A stretch of 64,000 bases of DNA from Siphonodentalium dalli (taxonomy: Eukaryota > Mollusca > Scaphopoda > Gadilida > Siphonodentaliidae). The stretch spans positions 117,965,195-118,029,194 of the forward strand of contig CP136065.1 in assembly GCA_032622095.1 (NCBI GenBank), in the 5' to 3' direction. This document shows, piece after piece, positions 45,511 through 58,255 of the stretch. Each line of letters begins with the position of its first letter. Within the stretch, counting starts at the first letter, position 1. The notes under the pieces were generated by a model, which was not told the origin of the DNA, did not search any database, and saw only the letters and a program-made list of their open reading frames with translations. The position numbers and the translations under genes were made by a program.

Positions 45511-48480
45511 CACCTCGGGGAACATGACTAACAGCCATAAGCACATGGAGCTCATGACTGAAGACCATAGGTGACCATAGCAGCCACTGAGAAAGTAAAC
45601 TACTACTCTCAGGTGCCAAAGAATAGTGTCAGTACGATTATTAATTTTGTAGAAATTTCCCAACGATCGCTATTATTTGAAATGGAGATATAGAGCGAAA
45701 ATTACAATCACTATTATTATTTTCAGCCTAAATCCACACACATTATTATTAGGCCCTCACGACCATTATGCACCTGAGAGCAGTCCACGTTCCTAGCGGA
45801 ATACCAACCGCGATCTGATTTCAAGAAATGAAGGCGCACAGATCATGTCTATGGAATGTACGTAATTAAATGACCGTAGTTAAATATTCAGACAGTTGAC
45901 AACCGAAATCAGTACAAATGATGTACAATGTAGTCAGATGATAAACAAGGTGGGTAAATTGTCACGGTCACCATATGTAATATGCAGGTCTGAGGCCTCG
46001 GCACAGAACATGTCACTTTCTCCAAACATGCTGCAGAACGACCTAGGTGTGTTATAGGTAAGTTAGTATGAAGCATGCAGCAATCTAGGGGAAGACCCGC
46101 TCTGGCTCCTCTAGGAAGGAAACAAATAATATTATCATACGAAGTTCAGTAAAGGACATACATCCCAAATGGTGCGACTTATTGAATTTAATAGCCAGGT
46201 TGTAAAAGAAAGAAGCCATATGATAGAGAGGAACTCCCCCTACCTAAGTGGTCCTGTTTAAGGCATGTTTAAGGAAAAGAGGACAAATACAGCATATACC
46301 GAAGCGCTCAGAGTTGGCAGCATGGCAGGTCCCTGTGATCGGGCAGCTGGTGCCATGGGGTCTGGATCCACTCATACGGGGTGGTCCTCTGCTTGCGGGG
46401 AAATGTCTGTAATGCTGGTCAATGAGCTCAAAAGCTAAGCTGGACAGCGAAAACGTCCCGCCTTTTTTATTTTCTATGTGCCAGATAATCAAATTGATAT
46501 GGGCAATAGAAGTATGAAGAGCCATGTGATGGACTCTTTGTAATACTTCCAATGTTACCCGGCGTATATAAGGTTAATCTGGAAGTCAATACCCTACCAT
46601 TAGGTCCATAAATTATGCGTGGAAAACTGACCCGAAATTGAATAGCCTGCGCTATTCCGTTGCGAGTAAGTGATTTCCTATAAAGATTGTATTAAATCTT
46701 AACCTGTTTGGACAGGCCAGTACGTGTACGGATAAGATTGGAACACGTGGTTGGGTGTGGCTTTCAGATTTCCATATATACTATTTCAGCCGGGGATTGA
46801 AAGACTGGGCTCTCTCTTGTTTCTGAACGCACACTTGATACTAATGTGCAGCGTGAGAAGATGTTGTTGTATTATTCTCCGTGGCCGCCTGATGTGACTT
46901 TGTAAATATTTGTAATAATAAATCTCATCAATGTGTTCTAAGAATTGCCAACTTAATGCTAAGAACCTGGGACCAGCCCGAGAGTGGTACATCTTTTCGG
47001 AAAGGCTATTGGCAGTGGTCGCGGGGCACGTGACAATATAAATGCTTTCCATGTAAATGTGCTTCATACGTGTGTGAAGTCTATTCGCCATATCAACGGT
47101 ATGAAAGGTATTAAGAGAATGCGAAGAGCCAAGGTCTGGACTCGGATGTATTTGAAATTCATGTAGACTCCTGCTAGTCAATGAATACGTTCAAAACTCC
47201 TAACATGCCCTTTATGAACAATGCACGCTGCATTGTATGCACAGCATGTTGGTAGACCAAGCTCATATTTGATATGGTTACTTGCCATAAATAATGTCTC
47301 CCCCCCCCCTTCTTCCTGGAATACCACTGCTGTTATTTCTCATTGGGGGCCTTAACATTCCACAGTAGCACTTTACTGTGGGCCAGTTAACTGGAGGGGT
47401 CAAGTCACCACGATTCTAAATCTTGTCATTCTGAGATCATGAAGAAGTCTATGCAATGAGAGACAATGAGTGGACTGGTATGCCAATAAACCAAGGACGG
47501 CTTGAAAGCGAAATAGAATCATAAGGAAAGTTATTCGCAACAATTCATTGTGAGATAGTTCCATAGCAAATTACACTTGTACATTCCCATAATTATCTTA
47601 ACCAAGATGGAGCCAGGATCAAACCATCAAATATTTATGTAGATAGAGAATCCACGATTAGACACCTTCAGAATGTCGACAAGAGGGAAGAGTGCAAACC
47701 TGAGTGCCCATGAGTTGTAATTGTGGGTCCCAATCATATCCATAACCAGAATCGTAGTAACCTGACACCCTCCGTTACTCTCGTTACTCTCAGGTACCAA
47801 ATAATAATGTCAGCATATTAGTTAATTTTGGAGAAAATTCACAATAACGATAATTTGGAATTGAGATGGAGTGAAATTATTAATTTCAGCCTGAATCCCT
47901 CAGATCACTATTATTAAGCCATCACAATGATCGTGCACCTGAGAGCAATACAAGCCCACCGGTTCAGACCGGCTTGCTGAGAACCGCAGCTAATGTTCAT
48001 TAGAGCACAAACAACGAGATAGATATTAAATTGACAGGCATGGCTGAGATTGATCATGAGCTATGATGTCCGGGGGTACCATGGCATGTCATGTTTGTAA
48101 TCATCAAATGATAGCATTTCTAAATACTACAGTGAAGTTGATGCGCTTTACGAGAATCGAACAATGAACCACAACTCTGAGACTCGTCAGATATTAATCC
48201 CTGTCTAAAAGTAATAATGTCGCTACTGACTAGTAGTACTACTAATGTCATATTAAGTAACAATTAACAAGTATTATTCTACAGAAAACAGTTCCATTCT
48301 GATAAAATGTAGTCAACAGAGCTGGATCATGGATACATGTGACAGTAATGAAACATAAAAACACAAAGTATTATTGTGAAAGCACGTTGTGCAGAACATT
48401 ATGAAAGATATATGGTCAGTAGCGATGGAATTATTGAAAGAAAACTCCGCGATTTGAAATGCCACGAGTATAACATTCGC
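45511..48480. other. Interior of TIR element 2
   Basis: Contains the single diverged copy of the 750-bp unit (about 45960-47170). Two related 'gccatcacaatgatcgtgcac' / 'gccctcacgaccattatgca' blocks near 45750 and 47910 suggest an older internal duplication. No conserved coding frame. Confidence 0.5.
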
Positions 48481-49099
48481 ACGAAAATAGGAGACTTCGG
48501 GTAGCGAACCACGTGGCATTTACGGTTTGACCAATTCTATCATACCTTATATGCTCGATAATAATTCCATAGATGTACCTCTCACAATAATTTATGTGCT
48601 TCTTAAGTGATTGTAATGAATGCCGTTCAGGCCCGTTCTATGACAAATTTGTCAATTTGAAGACGCAATAAGATCGGCTTTTCGAAAACACGGAACAATT
48701 GTATGTTTGAAGCGAAACGGTCCATGAATTCTAAACCGATAATTATAAAAACGAACGAGAAGGCAACCTAGAATATTGTATCGACAAATTGAATTTGTTG
48801 AGTTGTGTTAAAACTCAAATTCAGAAAGATACTCCCTTATAACCGTCGTCGACAGTAGGAAATATTAAAACTGACTAATCCACGGAAGTACAGCGGTTAT
48901 ATTGGGAGTGTTCATGCGTGACTAATCCGGGCAAGCTCAAATAAGCGACGGGAGGCGACCAAAAAGTTAACCCCTATCCTACTGTGGTTTGTGGTTTACA
49001 AAACAGTACATATATCCATATAGTTCAGTGTGAAAGGCTTCCTTTAGCGGAAAAATATGAGGCAGATCATAAGAAAAGTGTTTGACTGATTGCATCAGA

Positions 49100-49362
49100 T
49101 AGCATGTGTGGGAAGGGTTAATTATTTTCTAAACCGTTCAACCAATCGATACCAAAAACAATACAGGTGAGGGGTGTGTGATAGCACATGCCCATGTTAA
49201 TAATTTCTAAACTGAAAAACGGATCGATACAAAAAACTGTACAGGTGAGAGGTGTGTCATCATAAACATGCACATACAATTTGAACGCGATACAATCAAA
49301 ATATTTGAGTAATCCTGACGTCAGCATTATGTGTACCATACATGGTATGAATACACATAAAA
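49100..49362 (+). repeat. Truncated copy of the 2 kb repeat family
   Basis: Two tandem 'gttaattattttctaaaccg..caggtgaggggtgtgt' modules as in copies 1 and 2, then a degraded tail 'gtgtaccatacatggtatga' and 'tacacataaaaa'. It sits just outside the right end of TIR element 2. Confidence 0.65.
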
Positions 49363-49877
49363 ACGTGAATTTTAAATGCTTTCTTTCAAATTTTTTTGGG
49401 TTACAATTACTGGGCAGAATGTCCTCCTTTGCCACTAAATTTTAAATTTTGTTACTTTAGTTGAGAATTGGGTTAAATGTTTGGGTGAATGGGATTACGG
49501 GGGGTTACTAAAGGTATTGAGTCTATAGCCTGTGTTTTGGTTTTGATGGAGAGTAGTTCTTCCACTGTAATTTCTTTTGCACGTCTTTGAAAAGTGTTGT
49601 TTCTTCAAAACCCTTCAAGTTCATGCAAGAGTGTATCTCGCTGTGCTGCATCACAATGACAATGGTATACTTCATATTGTGTGTTCAGCACATCCACTCA
49701 GTACACATTGTTAAGTAGCATACCAACTGCTTGTCAACCAACCAGGGAGAACAATGGCAGTAAAGTGTAATGTGATATGACTACTAAAGTATTGAAAAAT
49801 ACCAGTGCTAATGTTGTTTTATATTGATTGATTTACTAATATAGCAGTGAGGATTGGGATTTGTAGAATATACATAC

Positions 49878-49925
49878 AGACTTATCAAATCTGCTGTCTT
49901 TATGTGCATCTGGAATGTTCAATGT
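49878..49925 (-). CDS. PDE11: PDE11-like exon c (GAF-B, LNIPDAHKDSRF)
   Basis: Short 48-nt, phase-0 exon with a long pyrimidine tract before ttcag and a GTATGTAT donor. It encodes TLNIPDAHKDSRFDKS, the NIPDAxxDxRF segment typical of PDE GAF domains. An alternative donor six bases earlier (GTCTGT) would break the frame into exon d, so the GTATGT donor was chosen. Confidence 0.85.
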
Positions 49926-51180
49926 CTGAAAAAAAAAATCTGTATTACACTAAAATAAAATAATTTAAGGGTCTGCATGTTTATTTTCCCTGAAAATTGT
50001 ACCACATAATATGTACCTGGACTAACATCAATAAACCTTGATTAATTCATGTTACATTTATGTGTATAAACACACAGTCAGTGACTGTTCAGCTGCTCAC
50101 CTGACTTAACGACTAAGAAACCTGGTACTCTAGACTCTGAATTCCCAAAATCAGTAAATAATAAAGAGCGTTCTCAATCTTACATAGGCCTACTCACATG
50201 GTTTTAGTGTAAAGAATATTTATTCATGCACTCACATGTAAATGAGTATATAACTATTACAATTTGAAGAACACTAATATTATATATATCAATTTGGGTT
50301 TTGCATTTTTTTTGGTGAATTTCCCTTTATTGTGAGATATGGAGGATCTGACAACAAGCAGGCTGCTTTTTAAAGTCATCTCCTCAGTGTGTTATTTCTG
50401 AATCAGAAATAAATCAGTCTAGTTTAATTAATGTCAATTAGTACGTCCCAAAGATAGCTTTTTCTTCTGCTGAACCGGGTGAGAATTAACACATGATCAT
50501 TTATAAACGAACATCGTAGATTTTGAAAATATATAGTAGATATTAAATTCCTCATGAACTCTATCTATTTACATACTCTTATCAGTCGGTCGTGTGACTA
50601 GAATGTTGTAAAGAGAAAATAAAATGATTTATATTTGTGTATGACTAATAACTGAAAATCCCACTTGATCTGTGCTATGTATATATATATAGTTCTTTGG
50701 TATTTTCATGTACCCTGTGTATCATTAAGAATCACTTGAACTTCTTCAATTTACCACAAAGGAAGACATATAAGAATGCTGTAAACCTGGCATTTGTGGA
50801 ACCGCAAACGACGCAACATTGGCCAAGAATTCATCCGTTATCATGCAGTTGGTGTTTATTGACACCCACTACTATTGCGTCTATTTATTTGTTATTAGGG
50901 CTAGGATAATTATAGCCTATTTGTTACCAAATAGAAGACACAAACTATATGTCATGCTCATCGATCAAGATATAAAAAAATGTATTGTTTACAGCAGTGC
51001 TCACACAATATAGAAAATTAATTTTGTTTGATTGGTTATGAACTTGTATCATATTATATTGCCAGAGGATGGTTATCTGAAACATGTCATAGATATTGAA
51101 GCTGATAACAAGCAATATCAATATTAAATTGTGTTTTAACCCTTTGATGACAGAAGCTTCCTAAAATTTTGCGAAAACAC
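49926..51180. other. Intron DNA between exons b and c
   Basis: No element recognised apart from AT microsatellite patches (50680-50692). Confidence 0.5.
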
Positions 51181-51183
51181 TGT

Positions 51184-51332
51184 GCCAATACATTCTCTTT
51201 TATATGCGAGTCTCCCATAGGGAGCCTCACATATATAAGAGAATTTATTGGCCTAACAATATTAACCTTGACCTTGTAAGACAGTGCATTCTCTTATGGG
51301 AGACTCGCATATATAAGGAAATGCACTGGCCT
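51184..51332. repeat. Two short hairpin MITEs of the 38.6 kb type
   Basis: First hairpin gccaatacattctctt (51184) with aagagaatttattggc ending at 51252. Second is cagtgcattctctta (51282) with ataaggaaatgcactg ending at 51328. Both enclose 'gcgagtctccc' / 'gggagactcgc' type sequence. Same family as 38600-38666. Confidence 0.8.
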
Positions 51333-51659
51333 AGGCTATTTAAGGATCTCATACGCCACTTAATTCGAATTGCATTATATAACCACTGTCTTAACTCTAC
51401 ATGAACATGCATGATGTAAGACAAACTGCAAAGCAGAGTTCAGTCCCCTCTATGTTGGTTGAGAGTTTTGTTATTGCAATTCATTTGATCTACCCAATTT
51501 CCAAATTAATATGGAAGTTCAGTTCTCAAAATAATGCAGAAATAATTGTAACTGAGCAAACTCAATTTCAATATGAAAGTGTCAGTGACACTGTAGCTCA
51601 ACTTAGGTAGGGCAATAATTTAATGGTTGACAGTAAATGGTGGAATAGGAAAGGTGCTA

Positions 51660-54178
51660 ATTGAAATGTCTAACCTGTGCCAACGGATTTAGTCATGCAA
51701 AGAGTAAAATCCAAGATGGCTGCTGGATGCCATGTTTTTTGGCCAATTGACCCCAAAAGGACTCGTTCCCATCTACGTGTCATTGTTAACATCCATGACA
51801 AATTTCATTAAGATTTGACCAAAGCTACAACCTGTAGCCCGCGCCAAAGGATATAGTCATGCAAAGAGTAAAATCCAAGATGGCTGCTGGTGGCCATTTT
51901 TTTTGGGCCGAACGACCCCAAAATCACTCGTTCCCATCTACATGTCAATATTAACATCTATGACATATTTCATGATGATCAGACAAACAGTACGACCTGT
52001 AGCCCGCGCCAATGGATTGAATTTTGAAATCCAAGATGGCCACCAGCGGCCATGTTTTTCGGCCGAACGACCCCAAAATGACTCGTTCCCATCTACATTT
52101 CATTGTTAACATCCATGACATATTTCATGAAGTTCCGACCAAAGCTACGACCTGTAACCCGTGCCAAAGGATTTAGTCATGCAAAGAGTAAAATCCAAGA
52201 TGGCTGCTGGTGGCCATGTTTTTTTGGCCGAACGACCCCAAAATCACTCGTTCCCATCTAAATGTCAATATTAACATCTATGACATATTTCATGATGATC
52301 AGACAAACAGTACGACCTGTAGTCCGCGCCAATGGATTGAAATTTTAAATCCAAGATGGCCATCAGCGGCCATGTTTTTCAGCCGAACGACCCCAAAATG
52401 ACTCGTTCCCATCTACATGTCATTGTTAACATCCATGACAAATTTCATGAAGTTCCGACCAAAGCTACGACCTGTAGCCCGCGCCAAAGGATTTAGTCAT
52501 GCAAAGAGTAAAATCCAAGATGGCTGCTGGCGGCCATGTTTTTTGACCGAACGACCCCAAAATCACTCATTCCCATCTACATGTCAATATGAACATCCAT
52601 GACAAATTTCATGATGATCAGACAAACAGTACGACCTGTAGCCCGCGCCAATGGATTGAATTTTGAAATACAAGATGGCCGCCAGCAGCCATGTTTTTTT
52701 GCCGAATGACCCCAAAAGGACTCGTTCCCATCTACATGTCAATGGCAACATTCATGACAAATTTGATAAACATCGGATCAAAGATACGACGTGTAGCCCG
52801 CGCCAAAGGATTTAGTCATGCAAAGAGTAAAATCCAAGATGGCTGCTGGTGGCCATGTTTTTTGGCCGAACGACCCCAAAATGACTTGTTCCCATCTAAA
52901 TGTCAATATTAACATCTATGACATATTTCATGATGATCAGACAAACAGTACGACCTGTAGCCCGCGCCAATGGATTGAAATTTGAAATCCAAGATGGCCA
53001 TCAGCGGCCATGTTTTTCGGCCGAACGACCCCAAAATGACTCGTTCCCATCTATATGTCATTGTTAACATTCATGACAAATTTCATGAAGTTCTGACCAA
53101 AGCTACAACCTGTAGCCAGTGCCAAAGGATTTAGTCATGCAAAGAGTAAAATCCAAGATGGCTGCTGGCGGCCATGTTTTTTGGCCGACCGACCCCAAAA
53201 TCACTCGTTCCCATCTACATGTCAATATTAACATCTATGACATATTTCATGATGATCAGACGAACAGTACGACCTGTAGCCCACACCAATGGATTGAAAT
53301 TTGAAATCCAAGATGGCCATCAGCGGCCATGTTTTTCGGCCGAACGACCCCAAAATGACTCGTTCCCATCTACATGTCATTGTTAACATCCATGACAAAT
53401 TTCATGAAGTTCCGACCAAAGCTACGACCTGTAGCCCGCGCCAAAGGATTTAGTCATGCAAAGAGTAAAATCCAAGATGGCTGCTGGCGGCCATGTTTTT
53501 TGACCGAACGACCCCAAAATCACTCATTCCCATCTACATGTCAATATGAACATCCATGACAAATTTCATGATGATCAGACGAACAGTACGACCTGTAGCC
53601 CGCGCCAATGGATTGAATTTTGAAATACAAGATGGCCACCAGCAGCCATGTTTTTTTGCCGAATGACCCCAAAATGAGTCGTTCCCATCTACATGTCAAT
53701 GGCAACATTCATGACAAATTTGATAAACATCGGATCAAAGATACGACGTGTAGCCCGCGCCAAAGGATTTAGTCATGCAAAGAGTAAAATCCAAGATGGC
53801 TGCTGGCAGCCATGTTTTTTGGCCGAACGACCCCAAAATCACTCGTGCCCATCTACATGTCAATATTAACATCCATGACAAATTTCATGATGATCAGACG
53901 AACAGTACGACCTGTAGCCCGCGCCAATGGATTGAATTTCGAAATCCAAGATGGCCACCAGCAGCCATGTTTTTTAGCCGAATGACACCAAAATGACTCG
54001 TTCCCATCTACATGTCAATGTCAACATTCATGACAAATCTCATAAAGATCAGACCAAAGTTACGACCTGTAGCCCGCGCCAAAGGAAATTGTTGAAGGAC
54101 ACACGGACACACGCATACACGGACGACGGACGCCAAACCATGGCAATAGCTCAAACTTACAAAGTAAGTTGAGCTAAT
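51660..54178 (+). repeat. Array of 15 units of about 160 bp with higher-order period
   Basis: Fifteen monomers marked by 'ccaagatggc' at roughly 51711, 51876, 52031, 52195, 52351, 52515, 52671, 52834, 52989, 53152, 53307, 53472, 53628, 53791 and 53946. Two types alternate: one with 'ggatttagtcatgcaaagag' (about 164 bp), one with 'gccaatggattgaa' (about 156 bp). A six-monomer block recurs at a period of 957 bp (for example 52417 and 53374 are nearly identical). The last unit leads into 'gacggacgcc', 'atggcaatagctcaaactta' and 'gttgagctaataa'. All frames of 61-73 codons across it are repeat translations. Confidence 0.95.
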
Positions 54179-54673
54179 AATATATGCAATGAAGAAAGAA
54201 TCTGGTGTCTCATTGAAAGCAAAACTGATGGATGGGAACGAAAATGCTGTTGGAACTTTGAAGGGAATAAAAACTCAACCGAATGAGAGAAAAATTATGC
54301 TGTGTTTCCTGGTAAAAACTCCAGCGGAGTTTATGAAAATCCTAGTGGAGTTTATAGGAGGGCATTCATATTCCAGTGGACTTTGAAGAAAGCTCCATCT
54401 GTAACTCTGCATTTAAGGGAGAGCTGAGTTTTTTAGCATTAAACTCTATTCTCTAGCTGGCAGAAATTGTGTTTGCATTTTGACAAGATCCCTCAAGATC
54501 ATCATTTGATGGCTGAGCTTCCAAAGGAAGTTAGATTCTAAAAATATACATTTGATGGTTTGGGAATTGGTTCAGAATGAGTGGTTTTTGCTTGATCAGA
54601 GACAGGTAAAACAACTTGTTTCAAATGACAAGCGTATATCAGTTAAACACATATGTTTTTTCACATAACATAC
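54179..54673. other. Intron DNA next to exon b
   Basis: Nothing recognised; the 65-codon frame at 54189-54386 has no known homology. Confidence 0.4.
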
Positions 54674-54737
54674 CTCACCAGTGGCTGCCACTTGACCTGT
54701 GATCCCAATATTGATAGGAAATCTTGGCTCTAGCGGT
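54674..54737 (-). CDS. PDE11: PDE11-like exon b (GAF-B, GITGQVAATGE)
   Basis: Exon of 64 nt between a ttttacag acceptor and a GTATGTT donor. One leading base completes a Gly codon. The next 21 codons read PLEPRFPINIGITGQVAATG plus E. RFPI...GITGQVAATGE is the highly conserved GAF segment in which the G-x-x-G-x-V motif forms part of the cyclic-nucleotide pocket. It ends exactly on a codon boundary, matching the phase of exon c. Confidence 0.85.
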
Positions 54738-56269
54738 CTGTAAAATCAAAATAAAACACTTCAATCTACTGTATAGCACAAACACACAGTTCATATCATA
54801 CCATGTTGTATGAACTCAACAATTGTCACACTCTGTAAACACATGAATGAGGTTCAGTGCCTCAACATTCCATGTTCGGTAGTTATACATCCTGTTTTCG
54901 ATATGAATTTTTTCTACGCTGCCAAATTTCAAAACAAAATGGAACGTATTTCACAGTATTTATATTTAGTTCTCGACATTATCAAGCAGACCGGATATTC
55001 AGTCACAGCGTTATCGATAGACATGGAGCTTAGGTCTCTTGTTATGAGAAAATAGTGCACCTCTAGGAAATTTCTATTTGAACACGGAAGAAATGTCATT
55101 ATTTGTTTTTATCGGCATCACTGCAAGAGTTTTTTGCTCAGAGCAGATCTCCAGAAATACGGTGCCGATAACTATGATATATACAAGTAGTACAGGGGCA
55201 GATCTAGAAAAATGGATGAGTTGGCACCATATAATATGATGCAATTAAAGTATCATCTGGGCCTCAAGTTGGAGGAGATTGTGAGATAGAGGGGGTGTAC
55301 CCCTCTTGCTGGTGGGGGTTCGAAAAATGTTGAATATTGGCTTAAACGGGATTCTGGCATATATCTGAGTTTTTTTTGGCATTTTAATAATGCAAGAAAT
55401 CTGCAATGTAATATACCCCCGAAACATGCATTTTCTTGTTGTGGATTTCTGTTATAGTGTGGCTTTTGCATCAAAGCTTACTGCAAATCTTTGACAGAAA
55501 TAATTTATATAAGTTATAGGCTGCATAGCGGGAGTATGTGCTTTATATGATCATGTCCAAAATATATGGGACGGTACTACATACACATATTGATAAACTG
55601 TTAGAAAATAATTTCATGATTATATGAAGCGGACTGGCCAATGGACCTAACATAAACGCAAGCTCCATCACATGCGGGTGCTTACCTGGGTTAAACTGCC
55701 TCATGTAATCAGGCAGTAATAAGTCTTGGTTACTTCTATATGTATACTTCCATGTTTTATATACTTAACCAGAAGACCAGTCCATTGACGAGAATGCTGG
55801 AATGGCAGAACCGCAAAGCCTACCCTATTCTGAATATTTGGAATGGGTGATCTTTAAATATTAATTTCTCTAATGTCTAACAACCAAGTAGTGCACTCCC
55901 CCCTCTCAAAAGTATTCTAGTCTCAGTACGTCTAGACATGACATCATGCAAAGTTTACCGTAAACAATGAACATTGATCAATAGCATACATTATTAGAGT
56001 GTTAAAAACTGTGTTTTTGTTGCCGTTTAATTGCCTATTTGACTTGAGCTAGATTCAGCAGAAAACTATTTGGAGTACCTGTCAACCACATAAACAACAT
56101 TAACCGTACATAGCAGTATGCATCTGCCAAACATGCTTGTTCCATTAAACAATGTGCTTTGACTCTGTAAAAGATAGGGGGCGAGCACCAAGGGTGCCTT
56201 TCCCTATACCCGCCCTTGAGTTCTAAATGAAGCAATTAGTTACTCTATTAATGAAACAAAGATGTTTAC
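54738..56269. other. Intron DNA between exons a and b
   Basis: No element recognised. A plus-strand frame of 81 codons (54810-55055) is open but without identifiable features. Confidence 0.45.
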
Positions 56270-56343
56270 CCTTCTCTCTTCAAAGTTGTACCACTGTTGT
56301 CAAAATCATTTTCCTCCAGATCATATACTTGACTAAAATGACC
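56270..56343 (-). CDS. PDE11: PDE11-like exon a (GAF-B, early part)
   Basis: Exon of 74 nt in the minus direction, after a ttttcag acceptor and before a GTAAAC donor. It encodes GHFSQVYDLEEND followed by a polar loop ending LKRE, with two bases left over (GG) that join A from the next exon to make Gly. The FSQVYDLE segment fits the strand of PDE GAF-B after the first hydrophobic core. It is the most upstream coding exon recognised. The expected preceding segment (a CxxFxVD-type strand) was looked for up to 64000 and not found, so it either lies outside the window or was missed. Confidence 0.72.
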
Positions 56344-58110
56344 CTGAAAATAGAAAATTTACGTATAAATGTCAAAAGCTCAATAACTATAATTTACACA
56401 TTAAGATGTGGGTGGGTGGCAAAATTAAAACTTATTGAAGATCATTTTTAAGTTTGTGGTTCAAATTTTGTTCTCATAAAAGAAAGTGTGATACTGGGCC
56501 AGACAACAGCAGCTGAATTTTTTTTCAGGCAACTGCTATGACATCTAGATTAGATTGTGAATATATATATATGTTAAAAGAATGGCATCCACTTTATACA
56601 TGAAATAAAAATTACAATCATCCTGCGGGTGAGTGTTGTGTTTATTTTGTGGATAAAACACAATTTAGAATGAAATACCATATTGTTATAATATGTTTGA
56701 GAATTTTTACTTTTGCAAACAAATTTAACTAATTTAACTAAATGGCACAGGTAAATAAATTGGTAATATAGTCAGCTGATATATATGACAACAGTACACA
56801 ACATAACAGCTGATGCTTCGGAAGAATCACACATGTACTATCTCTTCGTCGGGCAATAACAGTTTAATATTTGGTGATGATGATTTTGCTTCACAAGTTC
56901 ACATATTTAAAAAAAAATTATTGAATAATACTTCACTCTTTCAAAACCTTCTTTTGAATAAGATCTTTGTACTTTGCGCACAAGCATGTAAGTCGGCGAC
57001 ATCAAAGCACGTGCTGCCCACATTGCTGCATTCAACAGAATTGTTGACACGTGCAGCATGGTAATAGTAATATATATTTATCCACTGCTCACTACCTCTA
57101 TTGACAACATAAAGCCTGCCTAATAAATGTTACGTTTATTAGGTCAATGTAGTTTTATTAGGTCAACGTAGCTTTATTAGGTTAGTACTACTTTCATGAC
57201 ATAATTATATATGCAAACTGTGCAGGCAACTAGGGACGTCAACCGGCCTATTAAAATAACGTCATTGCGATTAGAGAATGTTTTTATCGTCCATCATTCA
57301 CTGTTATTGATACAAAATTAGTAAAAAAAAGTATACGTTTTAGCTCTAAAACATCCATAAGTCACCGGAACAAGGTCAGCTTAGAATAACTGTAAAAAAG
57401 CCAATGAACTATTTCACTCTAAGCTACCCTTCGGTTTGCAATGTTATGAATACTAATTAGTTTGTTTGATCTCATAAATGTAATGCGGTCATCGAAGTTA
57501 CGAACGAAGACCTTAGAAAAATGACAGAATTCCACCACAAAAGGCAAGATTTGCGTGATGGATAAATAAAATATGTAGCTATAATGCTTGGGGGGGGGGG
57601 GGGGGGAATTGGCGTCTATTGGACTTGGCAAAACCTCATCCAATAGATGCTCAAATCCCCCTCACGTACATAAACCATTTAAGTGATGGCACTAGCTGCA
57701 AATTACCTGGGAATTACCAATAGTCAGAAAATATACTGATAAATTCACAATGCAATGTCATTATTTAATTCTATTTTTTCATAGCAATATAGACTACCTA
57801 TTATTGTCACTATAATGAAACTTGTAATACAGTATTGGTAATAATTTATTAATTCTATCACTTTGAGGTAAGCTGGTATTGAGTCAGATCCGGGATCACA
57901 CCTCAACCATGGCAGACATGTCGTGAAGACAAACATCACTTCACTGCATAGATATATTAGATTTATTGTTTGTCTTTGTGAGAGTACATAGGAAAATTGG
58001 CGATTTTCTCATCCAGTTAATATAAAAGTATATATTAGAATGATCTATTATTCATTCGGAGGGGTGTTCAGGAAAAATAAGTAGACTAAAACATAATACA
58101 CAAGTGCAGA
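56344..58110. other. Upstream intron or flank with poly-G tract
   Basis: Three short 'ttattaggtcaa.gtag' repeats at 57125-57190 and a 17-base G run at 57590-57606. The missing GAF-B start exon was not found here. Confidence 0.45.
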
Positions 58111-58127
58111 AGGATTCATATTTATTG

Positions 58128-58255
58128 GTGGGAAATGTTCAGATATGTTTAAAGTTCAACAAAATATCTATGGCCATTGTTGACCTTATTATCTGAACAT
58201 TTCCTAAGGGAACTATTCGTCAATGAGAATTTAGTATAGAAAGGGTTAATACATA
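58128..58255. repeat. 'ttatctgaacatttcctaag' repeat, copy 1
   Basis: Contains 'ttattatctgaacatttcct', 'gggaact.ttcgtca' and 'agggttaatacat', matching the tandem pair at 61425-61565. Confidence 0.6.

Larger units (their letters stand above)
44143..49057. mobile_element. Large TIR element 2 (4.9 kb, same family as element 1)
   Basis: Left end 'attccgctaaaggaagcctttcacactgaactatatgg' at 44145 and its reverse complement ending at 49057, essentially identical over about 40 bp. Interior blocks match element 1 in order: the 'ggaggaggcacgagcaa' left block, the 'gagactaactcactctccgc' block, one diverged copy of the 750-bp unit, and the right-end ORF region. It is interrupted by a Helitron-like insertion (44763-45510). 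The minus frame of 156 codons at 44020-44490 straddles the left edge and is not a gene. Confidence 0.75.
2761..56343 (-). other. PDE11: PDE11-like phosphodiesterase gene, partial span
   Basis: Overall span of the ten recognised exons of a class I cyclic nucleotide phosphodiesterase, an enzyme that hydrolyses cAMP and/or cGMP to the 5' monophosphate in the cytosol. Joined in order (56343-56270, 54737-54674, 49925-49878, 42789-42646, 24266-24123, 23728-23582, 8251-8144, 4264-4155, 3714-3627, 2861-2761) they give 1028 nt, or 342 codons plus 2 nt, with no stop, all introns GT-AG and phases matching at every junction. The order is GAF-B, linker, HD-type catalytic domain. PDE11 is preferred over PDE5 and PDE6 because the exons read [19 protein letters not shown] and INKLDGTPF, which resemble PDE11 more than PDE5. 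GAF-A and the C-terminal third of the catalytic domain, including the last metal-binding Asp and the nucleotide-selecting Gln, are not in the exons found. The introns are crowded with transposons and satellites, yet every exon is intact, so the gene is probably functional. Confidence 0.88.

Noticed and set aside
51903-53996. Series of 61-73 codon plus-strand frames with shared sequence
   Set aside because: They are the same repeat monomer translated repeatedly; no frame continues across monomers.
54810-55055. 81-codon plus-strand frame in the intron between exons a and b
   Set aside because: No splice consensus, start context or recognisable family; kept only as unassigned.
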